NCBI RefSeq assembly: GCF_009296265.1
Contig: NZ_WBJS01000017.1
Location: forward strand, 1 to 34,995
Origin: Thioclava sp. JE_KL1
GTDB taxonomy: Bacteria; Pseudomonadota; Alphaproteobacteria; Rhodobacterales; Rhodobacteraceae
Reading direction: 5' to 3'
Length of the DNA stretch: 34,995 nt
Part shown: positions 9,409 through 20,381 of the stretch, in pieces
Position numbering within the stretch: position 1 is the stretch's first letter
Layout of the letters: each line of letters starts with the position of its first letter
Position numbers and translations under genes: made by a program
The notes under the pieces: model-generated
Database searches by the model: none
Seen by the model: the letters and a program-made list of their open reading frames with translations, nothing else
What the model was told of the DNA's origin: nothing

Positions 9409-9476
9409 GGATTAACGTGCATTTTATATTTGGCTCAAGCGAAAACTTCAGAAAAGATTATGGCGGGAGGAAGAGG

Positions 9477-10262
9477 ATGCACGCACTTATTTGCGACTGG
9501 GGGCATATCCATTACCGCGAAGACGGTGTGGCACAGGGCGTTCCGGTTATATGTCTGAACTCGCTGGGCACCGATCTGCGGATGTGGGATGGGCTTGTCG
9601 CCCCGCTCTCCGGCTATCTTCTGGTGCGCATGGACAAGCGCGGCCACGGGCTGAGCGCGACCTCTGACGCCACCCCCACGATCACCGATCTGGCGCGCGA
9701 TGCATTGGCGGTGGCCGATCATCTGGGCATCGAGCGGGCGGTTTTCGTCGGCTGTTCGATCGGCGGCATGATCGCGCAGGAGATCGCGCGGATCGCCCCC
9801 GAGCGCGTGCGCGCGCTGGTTCTGAGCAACACGGCGGCCAAGATCGGCACCGAAGAAAGCTGGGCCGAGCGGATCGCCACCGTGGAAACTCAGGGCCTGC
9901 CTGCGATGGCGCAAGGCGTGATCGAGCGCTGGTTCGGTCCCACCTTCCGCGCCCATCCTGATTGCGCGCTCTGGGTGACGGCGGTCGCGCGCACCGCCGC
10001 CAAGGGCTATGCGAATTGCTGCGCGGCGCTCGCCGGGGCCGATCTACGCGACGCTCTGCCCGAGATTTCCGCCCCGACCCTCGTGATCGCGGGCAGTCAT
10101 GACGGCGCAACCCCGCCCGAGCAGGTCATGGAGATGGCCGCCGCCATTCCCGGCGCGCGGGCCGAATTGATTGAAGGCGCGGGGCATATTCCCGCAATCG
10201 AGGCGCCCGAGCAGGTGGCGCGCCTCATTACTGAATTTCTGAAGGAGCATGAGCGTGTCTGA
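9477..10262 (+). CDS. pcaD: 3-oxoadipate enol-lactonase
   Basis: 261 residues, the usual PcaD length. It is an alpha/beta hydrolase with the nucleophile elbow GCSIGGM (Ser94) and a late catalytic histidine in GAGHIPAIEAPEQV. It hydrolyses beta-ketoadipate enol-lactone to beta-ketoadipate, the step after PcaC. The ATG at 9477 follows GGGAGGAAGAGG; the frame extends upstream through the pcaQ promoter but that part is not coding. It is the first gene of the pca operon, probably induced through the PcaQ site. Confidence 0.92.
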   Translation: MHALICDWGHIHYREDGVAQGVPVICLNSLGTDLRMWDGLVAPLSGYLLVRMDKRGHGLSATSDATPTITDLARDALAVADHLGIERAVFVGCSIGGMIAQEIARIAPERVRALVLSNTAAKIGTEESWAERIATVETQGLPAMAQGVIERWFGPTFRAHPDCALWVTAVARTAAKGYANCCAALAGADLRDALPEISAPTLVIAGSHDGATPPEQVMEMAAAIPGARAELIEGAGHIPAIEAPEQVARLITEFLKEHERV

Positions 10263-10629
10263 GCGATATGAAGCAGGGATGGAAACGCGCCGTCGCGTCT
10301 TGGGCGACGCCCATGTCGACCGCGCCGATGCGGGCAAGACCGAGTTCGACGCGCCGTTTCAGGAATTCATCACCGAGGGCGCCTGGGGCTCGGTCTGGTC
10401 GCGGCCCGACCTGACGCCGCGCGAACGCTCTATCGTGACGATCGCGCTTCTGGCGGCGCAGGGCAATCACGAGGAGATCGCGATGCATACCCGCGCCACC
10501 GCCAACACGGGGGCCACGCCGGAAGACCTGCGCGAAGCGATGCTGCATGTCGCGGTCTATGCGGGCGTGCCGCGCGCCAATCACGCGATCAAGATCATCA
10601 AGGAAACGCTGAAGGAGATGGGCCAATGA
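10255..10629 (+). CDS. pcaC: 4-carboxymuconolactone decarboxylase
   Basis: 124 residues of the CMD/AhpD fold. It decarboxylates gamma-carboxymuconolactone to beta-ketoadipate enol-lactone. Conserved parts are [28 protein letters not shown] and the C-terminal [11 protein letters not shown] prefer GTG at 10255 over ATG at 10249: AAGGAG (10242-10247) is 7 bases from the GTG but only 1 base from the ATG. Either way the gene overlaps the end of pcaD, so the two are translationally coupled. Confidence 0.92.
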   Translation: MSERYEAGMETRRRVLGDAHVDRADAGKTEFDAPFQEFITEGAWGSVWSRPDLTPRERSIVTIALLAAQGNHEEIAMHTRATANTGATPEDLREAMLHVAVYAGVPRANHAIKIIKETLKEMGQ

Positions 10630-11348
10630 CCGGTCGTTTGATCCCCCGCGAGGCCGGTATCCATCCGCCTCTCTTCACGCCAGCCTACAAGACCTCGGTG
10701 CTGCGCAGCCCGCAGCGCGCGCTGATCGCCTTCGACAGCTCGCCCAGCGAGGAGACGGGCCCGACCTTCGGCCATATGAAGCTCGGCGCGCTCGATAACG
10801 ACCTGCTGCTGAACTATGCCCGCCCCGGCACGAGTGCCATCGGCGAGCGGATCATCGTGCACGGTCGGCTTCTGGACGAGAACAACCGGCCGATCCCGAA
10901 CGCGCTGATCGAGATCTGGCAGGCCAATGCGGGCGGGCGCTACCGTCACAAGAAAGACGGCTATCTGGCGGCGCTCGATCCCGATTTCGGCGGCTGCGGG
11001 CGCACGATTACCGGCGAAGACGGCTCCTATGCGTTCCGCACCGTGAAGCCCGGCGCCTATCCGTGGCCCAATGGCCCGAACGAATGGCGCCCTGCCCATA
11101 TCCACTTCTCGATCTTCGGCCACAGCTTCGGCCAGCGCCTGATCTCCCAGATGTATTTCGAGGGCGATCCGCTGATCGCGCGTTGCCCGATCGCGCAGAC
11201 GATCCCCGACAAGGCCGCGCTCGACCGGCTCGTCGCGGCGCTCGACATGAGCGAGACGAAACCGATGGACGCGATTGCCTACCGCTTCGACATCGTGCTG
11301 CGCGGCCACCGCCAGACCCATTTCGAGAACCGTCCGGAGGGCATGTAA
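10626..11348 (+). CDS. pcaH: Protocatechuate 3,4-dioxygenase beta subunit
   Basis: 240 residues. This iron(III) subunit of the intradiol dioxygenase opens protocatechuate to beta-carboxy-cis,cis-muconate together with PcaG. The iron ligands are visible: a tyrosine in [10 protein letters not shown], a tyrosine in [18 protein letters not shown] and the HIH pair just after it. The ATG at 10626 overlaps the pcaC stop (ATGA) and follows GAAGGAG by 8 bases. It forms an alpha-beta pair with the next gene. Confidence 0.95.
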   Translation: MTGRLIPREAGIHPPLFTPAYKTSVLRSPQRALIAFDSSPSEETGPTFGHMKLGALDNDLLLNYARPGTSAIGERIIVHGRLLDENNRPIPNALIEIWQANAGGRYRHKKDGYLAALDPDFGGCGRTITGEDGSYAFRTVKPGAYPWPNGPNEWRPAHIHFSIFGHSFGQRLISQMYFEGDPLIARCPIAQTIPDKAALDRLVAALDMSETKPMDAIAYRFDIVLRGHRQTHFENRPEGM

Positions 11349-11947
11349 TGGTGCAGAAATTCGACAAGCCGATCCTGACGCCCTCGCAAACGGCAGGGCC
11401 TTACGTCCATATCGGTCTGGTTCCCGAAGCCTGCGGCATCGAGGATGTGCCCTTCGAGACGCTGGGCCGCGAGATCGCCGGGCCGGAGGCGAAAGGCGAC
11501 CGGATCAAGATCACCTGTCGCGTCGTCGACGGGGGCGATCTGCCGCTGCGCGACTGTCTGGTCGAGACCTGGCAGGCTGACGCCGCCGGGATCTATCCGG
11601 GGCAGGAGGGGGCCGACCCGGCTGTCTCCGGTTTCGGCCGTATGCCCGCCGATTTCACCACCGGCGAGATCACCTTCGAGACGATCAAGCCCGGCGCGAT
11701 TGCGCTTTCGGGCGACCGCAAAACTCCGCCGCATATCTCGTTCTGGATCTTCGCGCGCGGGATCAATCACGGGCTGCACACCCGGATGTATTTCCCCGAG
11801 GACGATCTGTCGGGCGACCCGCTTCTCGCGCGGATCGAGCATCGTGACCGGATCGCCACGATGGTCGCTGAAGCGACCGGCCCGGGCGAATACCGCTTCG
11901 AAATCCGTCTGCAAGGTGCAGGCGAAACCGTCTTCTTCGATATCTGA
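11348..11947 (+). CDS. pcaG: Protocatechuate 3,4-dioxygenase alpha subunit
   Basis: 199 residues, the normal PcaG size. The N-terminus LTPSQTAGPYVHIGL is the alpha-subunit signature. The intradiol core is present (VETWQADAAGIYPGQ, FETIKPGAI, PPHISFWIFARGINHGLHTRMYFPED), but the subunit lacks the full set of iron ligands, as in characterised alpha subunits. The ATG at 11348 overlaps the last base of the pcaH TAA and has GGAGG 7 bases upstream. Confidence 0.95.
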   Translation: MVQKFDKPILTPSQTAGPYVHIGLVPEACGIEDVPFETLGREIAGPEAKGDRIKITCRVVDGGDLPLRDCLVETWQADAAGIYPGQEGADPAVSGFGRMPADFTTGEITFETIKPGAIALSGDRKTPPHISFWIFARGINHGLHTRMYFPEDDLSGDPLLARIEHRDRIATMVAEATGPGEYRFEIRLQGAGETVFFDI

Positions 11948-11950
11948 GCC

Positions 11951-12789
11951 ATGACCCAGGACCCTTGCATCATCTGTGTCGCGATCACCGGCTCCGTGCC
12001 GCAGCAATCCGACAACCCCGCCGTGCCGATCACGATCTCCGAGCAGATCGAGTCGACGCAGGCCGCGTTCGAGGCGGGCGCGACCATCGCGCATTGCCAT
12101 GTGCGCAACGAGGATGGCTCGCCCAGCTCCGACCCCGACCGCTTCGCGCGGCTGATGGAGGGGCTGCACCAGCATTGCCCCGGCATGATCGTGCAGCTCT
12201 CCACCGGTGGCCGGTCCGGCGCGGGCAAGACGCGGGGCGGGATGCTGCCATTGCGGCCCGACATGGCCTCGCTCTCGGTCGGGTCGAACAACTTCCCGAC
12301 GCGGGTCTATGAGAACCCGCCGGATCTGGTCGATTGGCTGGCCTCCGAGATGAAGACCTACGACTTGCGCCCCGAGATCGAATGCTTCGATCTCAGCCAC
12401 ATCTTTCAGGCCGCGAAACTGGTCGGCGACGGGCGGCTGCCCGCGAATGTCCATGTGCAATTCGTGATGGGCGTGAAGAACGCGATGCCGGTCGACCGTG
12501 CGGCGTTCGATTTCATGCGTGAGACCCGTGCGCGGGTGCTGCCCGAGGCGACATGGTGCGCCGCGGGCGTCGGGCCGGGGCAGGCGATCGTCAACCAATG
12601 GTGCATCGAGACCGGCGGGCATTGCCGCACCGGGCTGGAGGACAATATCCGGCTGGATCGCGACACGCTCGCGCCGTCGAATGCGGCGCTGGTCCAGCGC
12701 ACGGTCGATCTGTGCGAAAAGGCGGGCCGTCCGGTTGCCACATGGCAGCAGGCGCGCGAGATCCTCGCGCTGCCGATGAAGGGGGCCGC

Positions 12790-12793
<4 letters not shown>
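11951..12793 (+). CDS. Beta-keto acid cleavage enzyme (BKACE, DUF849), probably for beta-ketoadipate
   Basis: 280 residues. BKACE enzymes condense a beta-keto acid with acetyl-CoA and split it into acetoacetate and a new acyl-CoA. Zinc ligands are seen as H48 and H50 in AHCHVRNEDG and as E230, with R226 and D231 alongside (RTGLED). These match the residues known in 3-keto-5-aminohexanoate cleavage enzyme. The gene sits between pcaG and pcaB (3 bases after pcaG; ATGA overlap with pcaB), so beta-ketoadipate is the likely substrate and succinyl-CoA plus acetoacetate the products. This would replace PcaIJ and PcaF, which are absent here. The substrate is inference; the family is clear. Confidence 0.88.
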
Positions 12794-15275
<2,482 letters not shown>

Positions 15276-15322
15276 CAGGCCGAACCGCCCCCGCGCGAGG
15301 GGCATAAAGGGAGGAAATAACG

Positions 15323-16372
15323 ATGAAATTTACGAAACTGCTGGGGCTGAGCGCCGCGGCGATGCTTTGGGCAAGCGGGAGCTTCGCACAGGAGATCACC
15401 CTCAAGCTGCACCATTTCCTTGGCGCCAAGGCGCCGGTGCAGACGCAGATGCTGGAGCCTTGGGCCAAGCGCGTCGAAGAGCTGTCGAACGGCAAGGTCA
15501 AGATCGACATCTACCCCGCGATGACGCTGGGTGGTCGCCCGCCGGAACTCGTGCAGCAGGCACGCGACGGCGTGGTCGATCTGATCTGGACGCTCAACGG
15601 CTACACGCCCGGTCTCTTCCCGCGCACCGAGGTGTTCGAACTGCCGACCGTCTTCAACAACGACCCGGCCGCGACCAACCTCGCGATGCGCGACATGTTC
15701 GATAAGGAGCTGAAGCAGGAATACGAGGACAAGGGCCTCGAAGTGATGTTCCTGCACGCCCATGCGGGCAACGGCATCCACACCGTGGATACCCCGGTTC
15801 ACAGCCCCGCCGACGTGAAGGGCATGAAGCTGCGCACGCCGTCGCGCACAGGGGCCTGGGTGATCGAGGCGCTGAACGCGCAGCCGGTCGCGATGCCGGT
15901 GCCGGAACTGCCGCAGGCGCTCTCGAAGAAGGTCGTCGACGGTGCACTGATCCCGTGGGAAATCATTCCCGCGCTGAAGCTGCAGCAGCAGACCCAGTAC
16001 CAGATCGAAGGTCAGGACCATTGGCGTCTGGGCACCTCGATCTTCCAGGTGTCGATGAACAAGGCGAAGTGGGACAGCCTGCCCGATGACGTCAAAGCGG
16101 CGTTCCGCAAGGCCTCCGACGAGGCGTGGCTGAAGCAGGTCGGTGATATCTGGCGCACCAGCGACAATAACGGGATCAAGGCCGCCGAAGCGGATGGCAA
16201 CGAGCTGATCACGCTCTCGGCCGATGAGACCCAAGCCTTCAAGGACGCGATGCAGCCGGTCGTCACCCGTTGGGAAGACGAGGTGAAAGGCCAAGGCATC
16301 GACGGTCCGGCGCTGGTGAAAGAAGCCCGCGAGCTGACCGCTGAAGAAGAAAAGAACCTGGCGAGCCAGTAA
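15323..16372 (+). CDS. TRAP transporter solute-binding protein (DctP family)
   Basis: 349 residues. The N-terminus MKFTKLLGLSAAAMLWASG with cleavage near SFA-QE is a Sec signal peptide to the periplasm. The mature protein is a DctP-type binding protein: EITLKLHHFLGAKAPVQ, an arginine-containing helix KLRTPSRTGAWVIEALNAQPVAM, and LPQALSKKVVDGALIPW. The conserved arginine in LRTPS normally binds the carboxylate of the ligand. It lies 47 bases after pobA with AGGGAGGAAATAACG before the ATG. Together with the two membrane genes behind it, it probably takes up 4-hydroxybenzoate, protocatechuate or a related aromatic acid. Confidence 0.9.
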   Translation: MKFTKLLGLSAAAMLWASGSFAQEITLKLHHFLGAKAPVQTQMLEPWAKRVEELSNGKVKIDIYPAMTLGGRPPELVQQARDGVVDLIWTLNGYTPGLFPRTEVFELPTVFNNDPAATNLAMRDMFDKELKQEYEDKGLEVMFLHAHAGNGIHTVDTPVHSPADVKGMKLRTPSRTGAWVIEALNAQPVAMPVPELPQALSKKVVDGALIPWEIIPALKLQQQTQYQIEGQDHWRLGTSIFQVSMNKAKWDSLPDDVKAAFRKASDEAWLKQVGDIWRTSDNNGIKAAEADGNELITLSADETQAFKDAMQPVVTRWEDEVKGQGIDGPALVKEARELTAEEEKNLASQ

Positions 16373-16392
16373 CCAACGGAGCGGCGACGAAC

Positions 16393-16875
16393 ATGCATTC
16401 TGCAACTGAGACTTTCTTGCGCAAGGCGATCTATGCCTGGGCCCTCGCCGGAGGCGGGGTGCTTGCAGCGATCGTCGCCGTAAACGTCTGGACCGTGGTG
16501 GGCGGCTTTATCGGGCTGCCCTTCGCGGGAGACTTCGAGCTGACGGAGATGGGGGTCGCCATCGCGGCCTTCATGTTCCTGCCTTACTGCCAACTGGCCG
16601 ATCAGAACGTGACCGCGGATATCTTCACCTCGAAACTGAGCGCCGCCGTGCAGCGCCGCTTCTCGTCGATCGGCTCGGTGCTCGCGCTGGGCTTCGCGGC
16701 GCTCCTGCTGTGGCGGATGTATTTCGGGATGCTTGATCAGAAATCCTATTCGCTCGCGACCACGATCCTGCAGATCCCGGTCTGGTGGGCCTACCTTCCC
16801 GCGCTTGCTTCGCTGGCGCTACTTTTCATCGCCGCAGCGCTGAGCCTGCGGGACAACTGGACGGGGCGTGCCTGA
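16393..16875 (+). CDS. TRAP transporter small permease (DctQ family)
   Basis: 160 residues with four predicted membrane helices, about 16-35, 50-68, 92-112 and 132-152. These small subunits form the membrane complex with DctM and couple sodium-driven uptake to the binding protein. FELTEMGVAIAAFMFLPYC is the typical conserved region of the second helix. It follows DctP by 20 bases and its TGA overlaps the DctM ATG by one base. Confidence 0.88.
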   Translation: MHSATETFLRKAIYAWALAGGGVLAAIVAVNVWTVVGGFIGLPFAGDFELTEMGVAIAAFMFLPYCQLADQNVTADIFTSKLSAAVQRRFSSIGSVLALGFAALLLWRMYFGMLDQKSYSLATTILQIPVWWAYLPALASLALLFIAAALSLRDNWTGRA

Positions 16876-18230
16876 TGGACCCGATTACTCTCGGCCTGCT
16901 GGGCCTCGCCATTCTCGTGGGGCTCATCGTGATGCGTGTGCCCATCGCCTATGCGATGATCGTCGTGGGCGCTGGCGGCACCGCGATCATCAACGGCCCG
17001 GCGATCCTGCTGAGCCAATTGAAGACGCTCGCTTACGGCCAGTTCTCGATCTATGACCTCTCGGTCGTGCCCATGTTCGTCCTGATGGGGGCGCTGGCCA
17101 CCAAGACGGGCCTGTCGCGTGATATGTTCCGCGCCGCGAACGCGTGGTTCGGCTGGATGCGCGGCGGCACAGCGATGGCCTCGATCGCCGCCTGCGCGGG
17201 TTTCGGCGCTGTCTGCGGGTCGTCGCTCGCCACGGCCTCGACGATGGGCAAGGTCGCCCTGCCGGAGCTGGAGCGCTACAACTACTCGCCCGCACTCGCG
17301 ACCGGTTCGGTCGCGGCAGGTGGGGTGCTGGGCATCCTGATCCCGCCCTCGGTGATCCTCGTGATCTACGCGGTGATCGTCGAGGCCAATATCGTCACCA
17401 TGTTCATGGCCGCTCTGATCCCCGGTCTGATCGCGGTCGTCCTGTTCCTGATGACCATCGCGATCTATGTCCGCCTCGTGCCGAGCGCAGGCCCCGCGCA
17501 GGGCGTGTCGGACAAGGCCGAGTTCTGGGCGGCCACGCGCGGCGTGCTGCCGGTGCTGGGCATCTTCGGCGTCGTGATCGGCGGCATCTATGCGGGCTTC
17601 TACAACCCGACGCCCGCCGCTGCGATCGGTGTCTTCGCGGTCTTCGTCTACGGGCTCTTCCGCGGACTGATGTCGCGCGAGGCGATGCGGTCGTCGATCC
17701 TCGAGACGGCGGGCACGACGGGCATGATCTACCTGATCCTGCTGGGGGCCGAGCTGCTGAAGATTTTCATGTCGCGGGCAGGGGTGCCGCAGGCGGCTGC
17801 CGATATGGCGGTGAATTCCGGCCTGCCGCCGATGATGGTGATGGCGATCCTGCTGATCGCGCTGATCGTGCTGGGCTGCCTGATGGACTCGATGTCGATG
17901 ATCCTGCTGGTGCTGCCCTTCTTCTGGCCGGTGCTGGTCGAGATCAATGGCGGGCTCTACCAGATGGCGGACGGCTCTGGCTTCGGCCTCTCGACCGACG
18001 AGCTGAAGGTCTGGTTCGGTATCCTCGCGCTTGTCGTGGTGGAACTGGGACTGATCACGCCGCCTGTGGGGATGAATGTCTTCGTGATCTCGGCGCTGGC
18101 GAAGAACGTGCCGATGGGCACCACCTTCCGCGGTGTCTTCCCGTTCTTCCTGTCCGAGCTGGTGCGTGTCGCGCTTCTGCTGGGCTTCCCGGCGCTGACG
18201 CTTTGGCTGCCGCGGGTGCTGGGCGGCTGA
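16875..18230 (+). CDS. TRAP transporter large permease (DctM family)
   Basis: 451 residues with about 12 hydrophobic segments. The family regions are clear: RVPIAYAMIVVGAGG near the start, SVVPMFVLMGALATKTGLS, CGSSLATASTMGKVALPELERYNYSPALATGSVAAGG, LGILIPPSVILVIYAVI and a C-terminal LGLITPPVGMNVFVISA. It is the transport channel of the TRAP system. I use ATG at 16875 (TGATG junction with DctQ); an upstream in-frame start would run inside DctQ. It is the last gene of the pca/pob unit, followed by a hairpin. Confidence 0.92.
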   Translation: MDPITLGLLGLAILVGLIVMRVPIAYAMIVVGAGGTAIINGPAILLSQLKTLAYGQFSIYDLSVVPMFVLMGALATKTGLSRDMFRAANAWFGWMRGGTAMASIAACAGFGAVCGSSLATASTMGKVALPELERYNYSPALATGSVAAGGVLGILIPPSVILVIYAVIVEANIVTMFMAALIPGLIAVVLFLMTIAIYVRLVPSAGPAQGVSDKAEFWAATRGVLPVLGIFGVVIGGIYAGFYNPTPAAAIGVFAVFVYGLFRGLMSREAMRSSILETAGTTGMIYLILLGAELLKIFMSRAGVPQAAADMAVNSGLPPMMVMAILLIALIVLGCLMDSMSMILLVLPFFWPVLVEINGGLYQMADGSGFGLSTDELKVWFGILALVVVELGLITPPVGMNVFVISALAKNVPMGTTFRGVFPFFLSELVRVALLLGFPALTLWLPRVLGG

Positions 18231-18257
18231 GCCGCCCGAGATGAACGGATGAGATAG

Positions 18258-18284
18258 AACGGAGGGCGGAGGCGCCCCCCGTTT
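18258..18284. terminator. Bidirectional terminator between DctM and the methyltransferase
   Basis: AACGGAGGGCG (18258-18268) pairs with CGCCCCCCGTT (18273-18283) except for one A-C mismatch, with a GAGG loop. It has AAC/GTT ends and T bases on the plus side. It lies between two convergent genes, so it probably stops both. Confidence 0.65.
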
Positions 18285-18289
18285 CGCAT

Positions 18290-18787
18290 TCAGCCCGCGC
18301 GCATCGGGGCGAGGGCCTTGTGTTCGACCCCGATCCGGACCCAGAGCATCGCCGCGTTCAGAACGGTGAACAGCACTGCGACCCAGAGCAGGTCCAGCAC
18401 CATCGGGGCCACGAAGATCTCGGCCACGACCAGCATGTAGTTGGGATGCGAGACGTATTTGAACGGCCCGCGCGCGACCAGTGGCTCGTCGAGGATGATC
18501 ACCCGCGTCGTCCAGCGCGCGCCGAGGCTGGTGAGGATCCAGACGCGCAGAACCTGCAGGACCGCGAAGAGGGCGAGCCAGCCGAGGTGGACCGGCTGGC
18601 CGAGCCCGAAGACGATCAGGCAGAGGATCCACGCGCTGTGCATCGCGACCATCATCGGGTAATGCGACGCGCCGACCTCATGGGCCCCGCGCGCCAGAAG
18701 CCGGGCGGTGTTGCGCTTGGCGATCACCAATTCGCTCAGCCGTTGCACGACGATGAAAGCCAGGAACAGGAAGCTCGGGAGGACCAT
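18290..18787 (-). CDS. ICMT-type membrane methyltransferase
   Basis: 165 residues of the isoprenylcysteine carboxyl methyltransferase family. It has four or more hydrophobic segments and the SAM-binding end RGPFKYVSHPNYMLVVAEIF (about 107-126), where H and P are the conserved residues. The ATG overlaps the stop of the upstream type III polyketide synthase (ATGA), so the two are coupled. In Bacillus BpsA/BpsB and similar pairs, such a methyltransferase O-methylates the pyrone or resorcinol made by the synthase. That is the likely role here, with the products in the membrane. Confidence 0.8.
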   Translation of the reverse strand: MVLPSFLFLAFIVVQRLSELVIAKRNTARLLARGAHEVGASHYPMMVAMHSAWILCLIVFGLGQPVHLGWLALFAVLQVLRVWILTSLGARWTTRVIILDEPLVARGPFKYVSHPNYMLVVAEIFVAPMVLDLLWVAVLFTVLNAAMLWVRIGVEHKALAPMRAG

Positions 18788-19866
18788 CAGGCGGCCTCCC
18801 TCTCGCTTTGGGCCGGACCGACATGGAAGGGCAGGAAGGAGGCGGTGAAGCCGGGACCGAGTGCGCAGCCCATCATCTGCCCGGTCTTGCCCGCGTCCAA
18901 CACCGCCCGCATCACGAACAGCATCGTCGGTGCGGACATGTTGCCCGCCTCGCGCAGCACGGCGCGTTCGGCATCCAGAACGCCCTGTTCCAGATGCAGC
19001 GCGCCTTCGATCGCCTCCACGACCTTCGCGCCGCCGGGGTGGCAGACATAACGGTCGATCTCGTCATGGTCGAGGTTCGCGGCCTTGAGCGCGCCATCGG
19101 CTGCTTCCGCGAACTCGGACGTGACGAAGCCCGGGATCGAGCGGTCGAAGATCACGCCGAAGCCGATCTCGTCCACGTCCCAGCCCATGATGTCGAGCGT
19201 GTCGGGCCATGTTTTCTGGTGGCCTTGGCCAAGCGAGATCACCTGACCCGCGCCCGGCGCTTCAGTGCTGATACAGGCCGCAGCCGCGCCGTCCGCAAAC
19301 AGCACGGCCGCCACGATATCGGCCTTCTGCATCCGGTCCGCGCGGAAGGACAGCGAGCAGGTCTCGACCACGACGAGCAGCACCTTCGCTCCCGGACGCC
19401 CCGCGGCGATGGATTGCGCCGTCGACAGCCCCGAGACGCCGCCCGCGCAGCCCAGCCCAAAGATCGGCACCCGCATGATGTCATTGCGAAATCCCATCTC
19501 GCCGAGAACCTGCGCCTCGAGCGAGGGCGTCGCGAGCCCGGTCGAGCAGACCGTGACCACGCAATCGACCTCCGAGCCCTGCCAGCCTGCGGTGTCGAGG
19601 GCCGCCTGCGCCGCGTCGATGAACAGCGCCTTCGCGCCTTCCATGAAAGCCGCGTTGCGATCCGCCCAGCCGTGCTCTTCCGAGAACCAATCGATCGGCA
19701 CGACCGAATAGCGCCGATCGATCCCGGCCGTGTCGAAGGTCTTCGATAGCCGCTCGAATTGCGGGTAGGTCTCGCCGAAGATGATCTCGGCGCGCTTACG
19801 CACCTCGGATTGCGCGAGACAATGCGGCGGTAGCGCAGTCGAGAGACCGTGGAGATAAACTGACAT
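18787..19866 (-). CDS. Type III polyketide synthase (chalcone synthase fold)
   Basis: 359 residues. The catalytic triad is complete: C140 in FGLGCAGGV, H276 in YVCHPGGAK and N309 in REAGNMSAP. A homodimeric enzyme of this kind extends an acyl-CoA starter with malonyl-CoA and cyclises the chain to an alkylpyrone, alkylresorcinol or related phenol. The ATG at 19866 is chosen because AAAGGA lies 7 bases before it and the protein then starts SVYLHGLSTALPPH as the family does. An upstream start at 19959 has no such site. It forms a two-gene unit with the ICMT methyltransferase. Confidence 0.9.
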   Translation of the reverse strand: MSVYLHGLSTALPPHCLAQSEVRKRAEIIFGETYPQFERLSKTFDTAGIDRRYSVVPIDWFSEEHGWADRNAAFMEGAKALFIDAAQAALDTAGWQGSEVDCVVTVCSTGLATPSLEAQVLGEMGFRNDIMRVPIFGLGCAGGVSGLSTAQSIAAGRPGAKVLLVVVETCSLSFRADRMQKADIVAAVLFADGAAAACISTEAPGAGQVISLGQGHQKTWPDTLDIMGWDVDEIGFGVIFDRSIPGFVTSEFAEAADGALKAANLDHDEIDRYVCHPGGAKVVEAIEGALHLEQGVLDAERAVLREAGNMSAPTMLFVMRAVLDAGKTGQMMGCALGPGFTASFLPFHVGPAQSEREAA

Positions 19867-20329
19867 GGCAATTCCTTTCCGCTGAAGGCTGATGCTGGTC
19901 AGTCCTTGAGGAAACTTTTGAAAAACTCGGGGGCGCGTTTGGATTGCCCTGCAAGTCAACGGACGAGAGGGACCTTTGGTTCAGCTGCAAGGAAAGGGAG
20001 CTGGCGCCGGGCGGCGAAGCCGGGTCGCTTAACAGTCGCGCGTAACAGCATGTGAATAGGGGATTTTCTTCGATAGGCGCGCGCGGCGGTTTTGTCTTCA
20101 ACACCAAGCTGTGATCGCAATGGGGCGATGTTTCCCCGGGCCGGGCGCTGGCGGACTACCGGTGCAGCGAAAGAGGACGGCAAACGCACGGTCCTCCGCT
20201 GTGTCAAATTCGTCCTTTAGTAACCTGATTTCGCAAGGTTTTTCAAAAATTCTCGGGCCTCAACACGGCCCGTCAATAGCCACATTGCCGCAGCGCGGCA
20301 CACGGCGACTTGAGGCTGAATTCGTGTTT

Positions 20330-20343
20330 CGAAACCGGTTTCG
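20330..20343. promoter_or_regulatory. LacI-type operator 1
   Basis: CGAAACCGGTTTCG is a perfect 14-bp palindrome with the central CG typical of LacI-family operators. It lies 38 bases before the start of the LacI gene and exactly 20 bases, centre to centre, from operator 2. It probably controls the regulator and the transporter operon behind it. Confidence 0.8.
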
Positions 20344-20349
20344 GCTTTA

Positions 20350-20363
20350 CGAAATCGGTTTCG
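20350..20363. promoter_or_regulatory. LacI-type operator 2
   Basis: CGAAATCGGTTTCG is a 14-bp near-palindrome differing from operator 1 at a single base. The 20-base spacing puts both on the same face of the helix. It is 18 bases before the LacI ATG, so bound protein would block the promoter or the start region. Confidence 0.75.
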
Positions 20364-20381
20364 TTAACCTAGTCTCTCGCC

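Larger units (their letters stand above)
19867..20381. other. Divergent intergenic region of 515 bp (polyketide synthase / LacI regulator)
   Basis: It must contain the promoters of the minus-strand polyketide unit and the plus-strand LacI operon. Near its right end are two operator-like palindromes, listed separately. The stretch about 20200-20270 is AT-richer (TTTCGCAAGGTTTTTCAAAAATTC) and is a promoter candidate. Short open frames in it have no ribosome-binding sites or family features, so I do not call them. Confidence 0.6.

Noticed and set aside
16791-18632. Long minus-strand open frame (613 codons) opposite DctM
   Set aside because: Composition is rich in His, Asp, Arg and Gln with no domain, and it spans two real genes on different strands.
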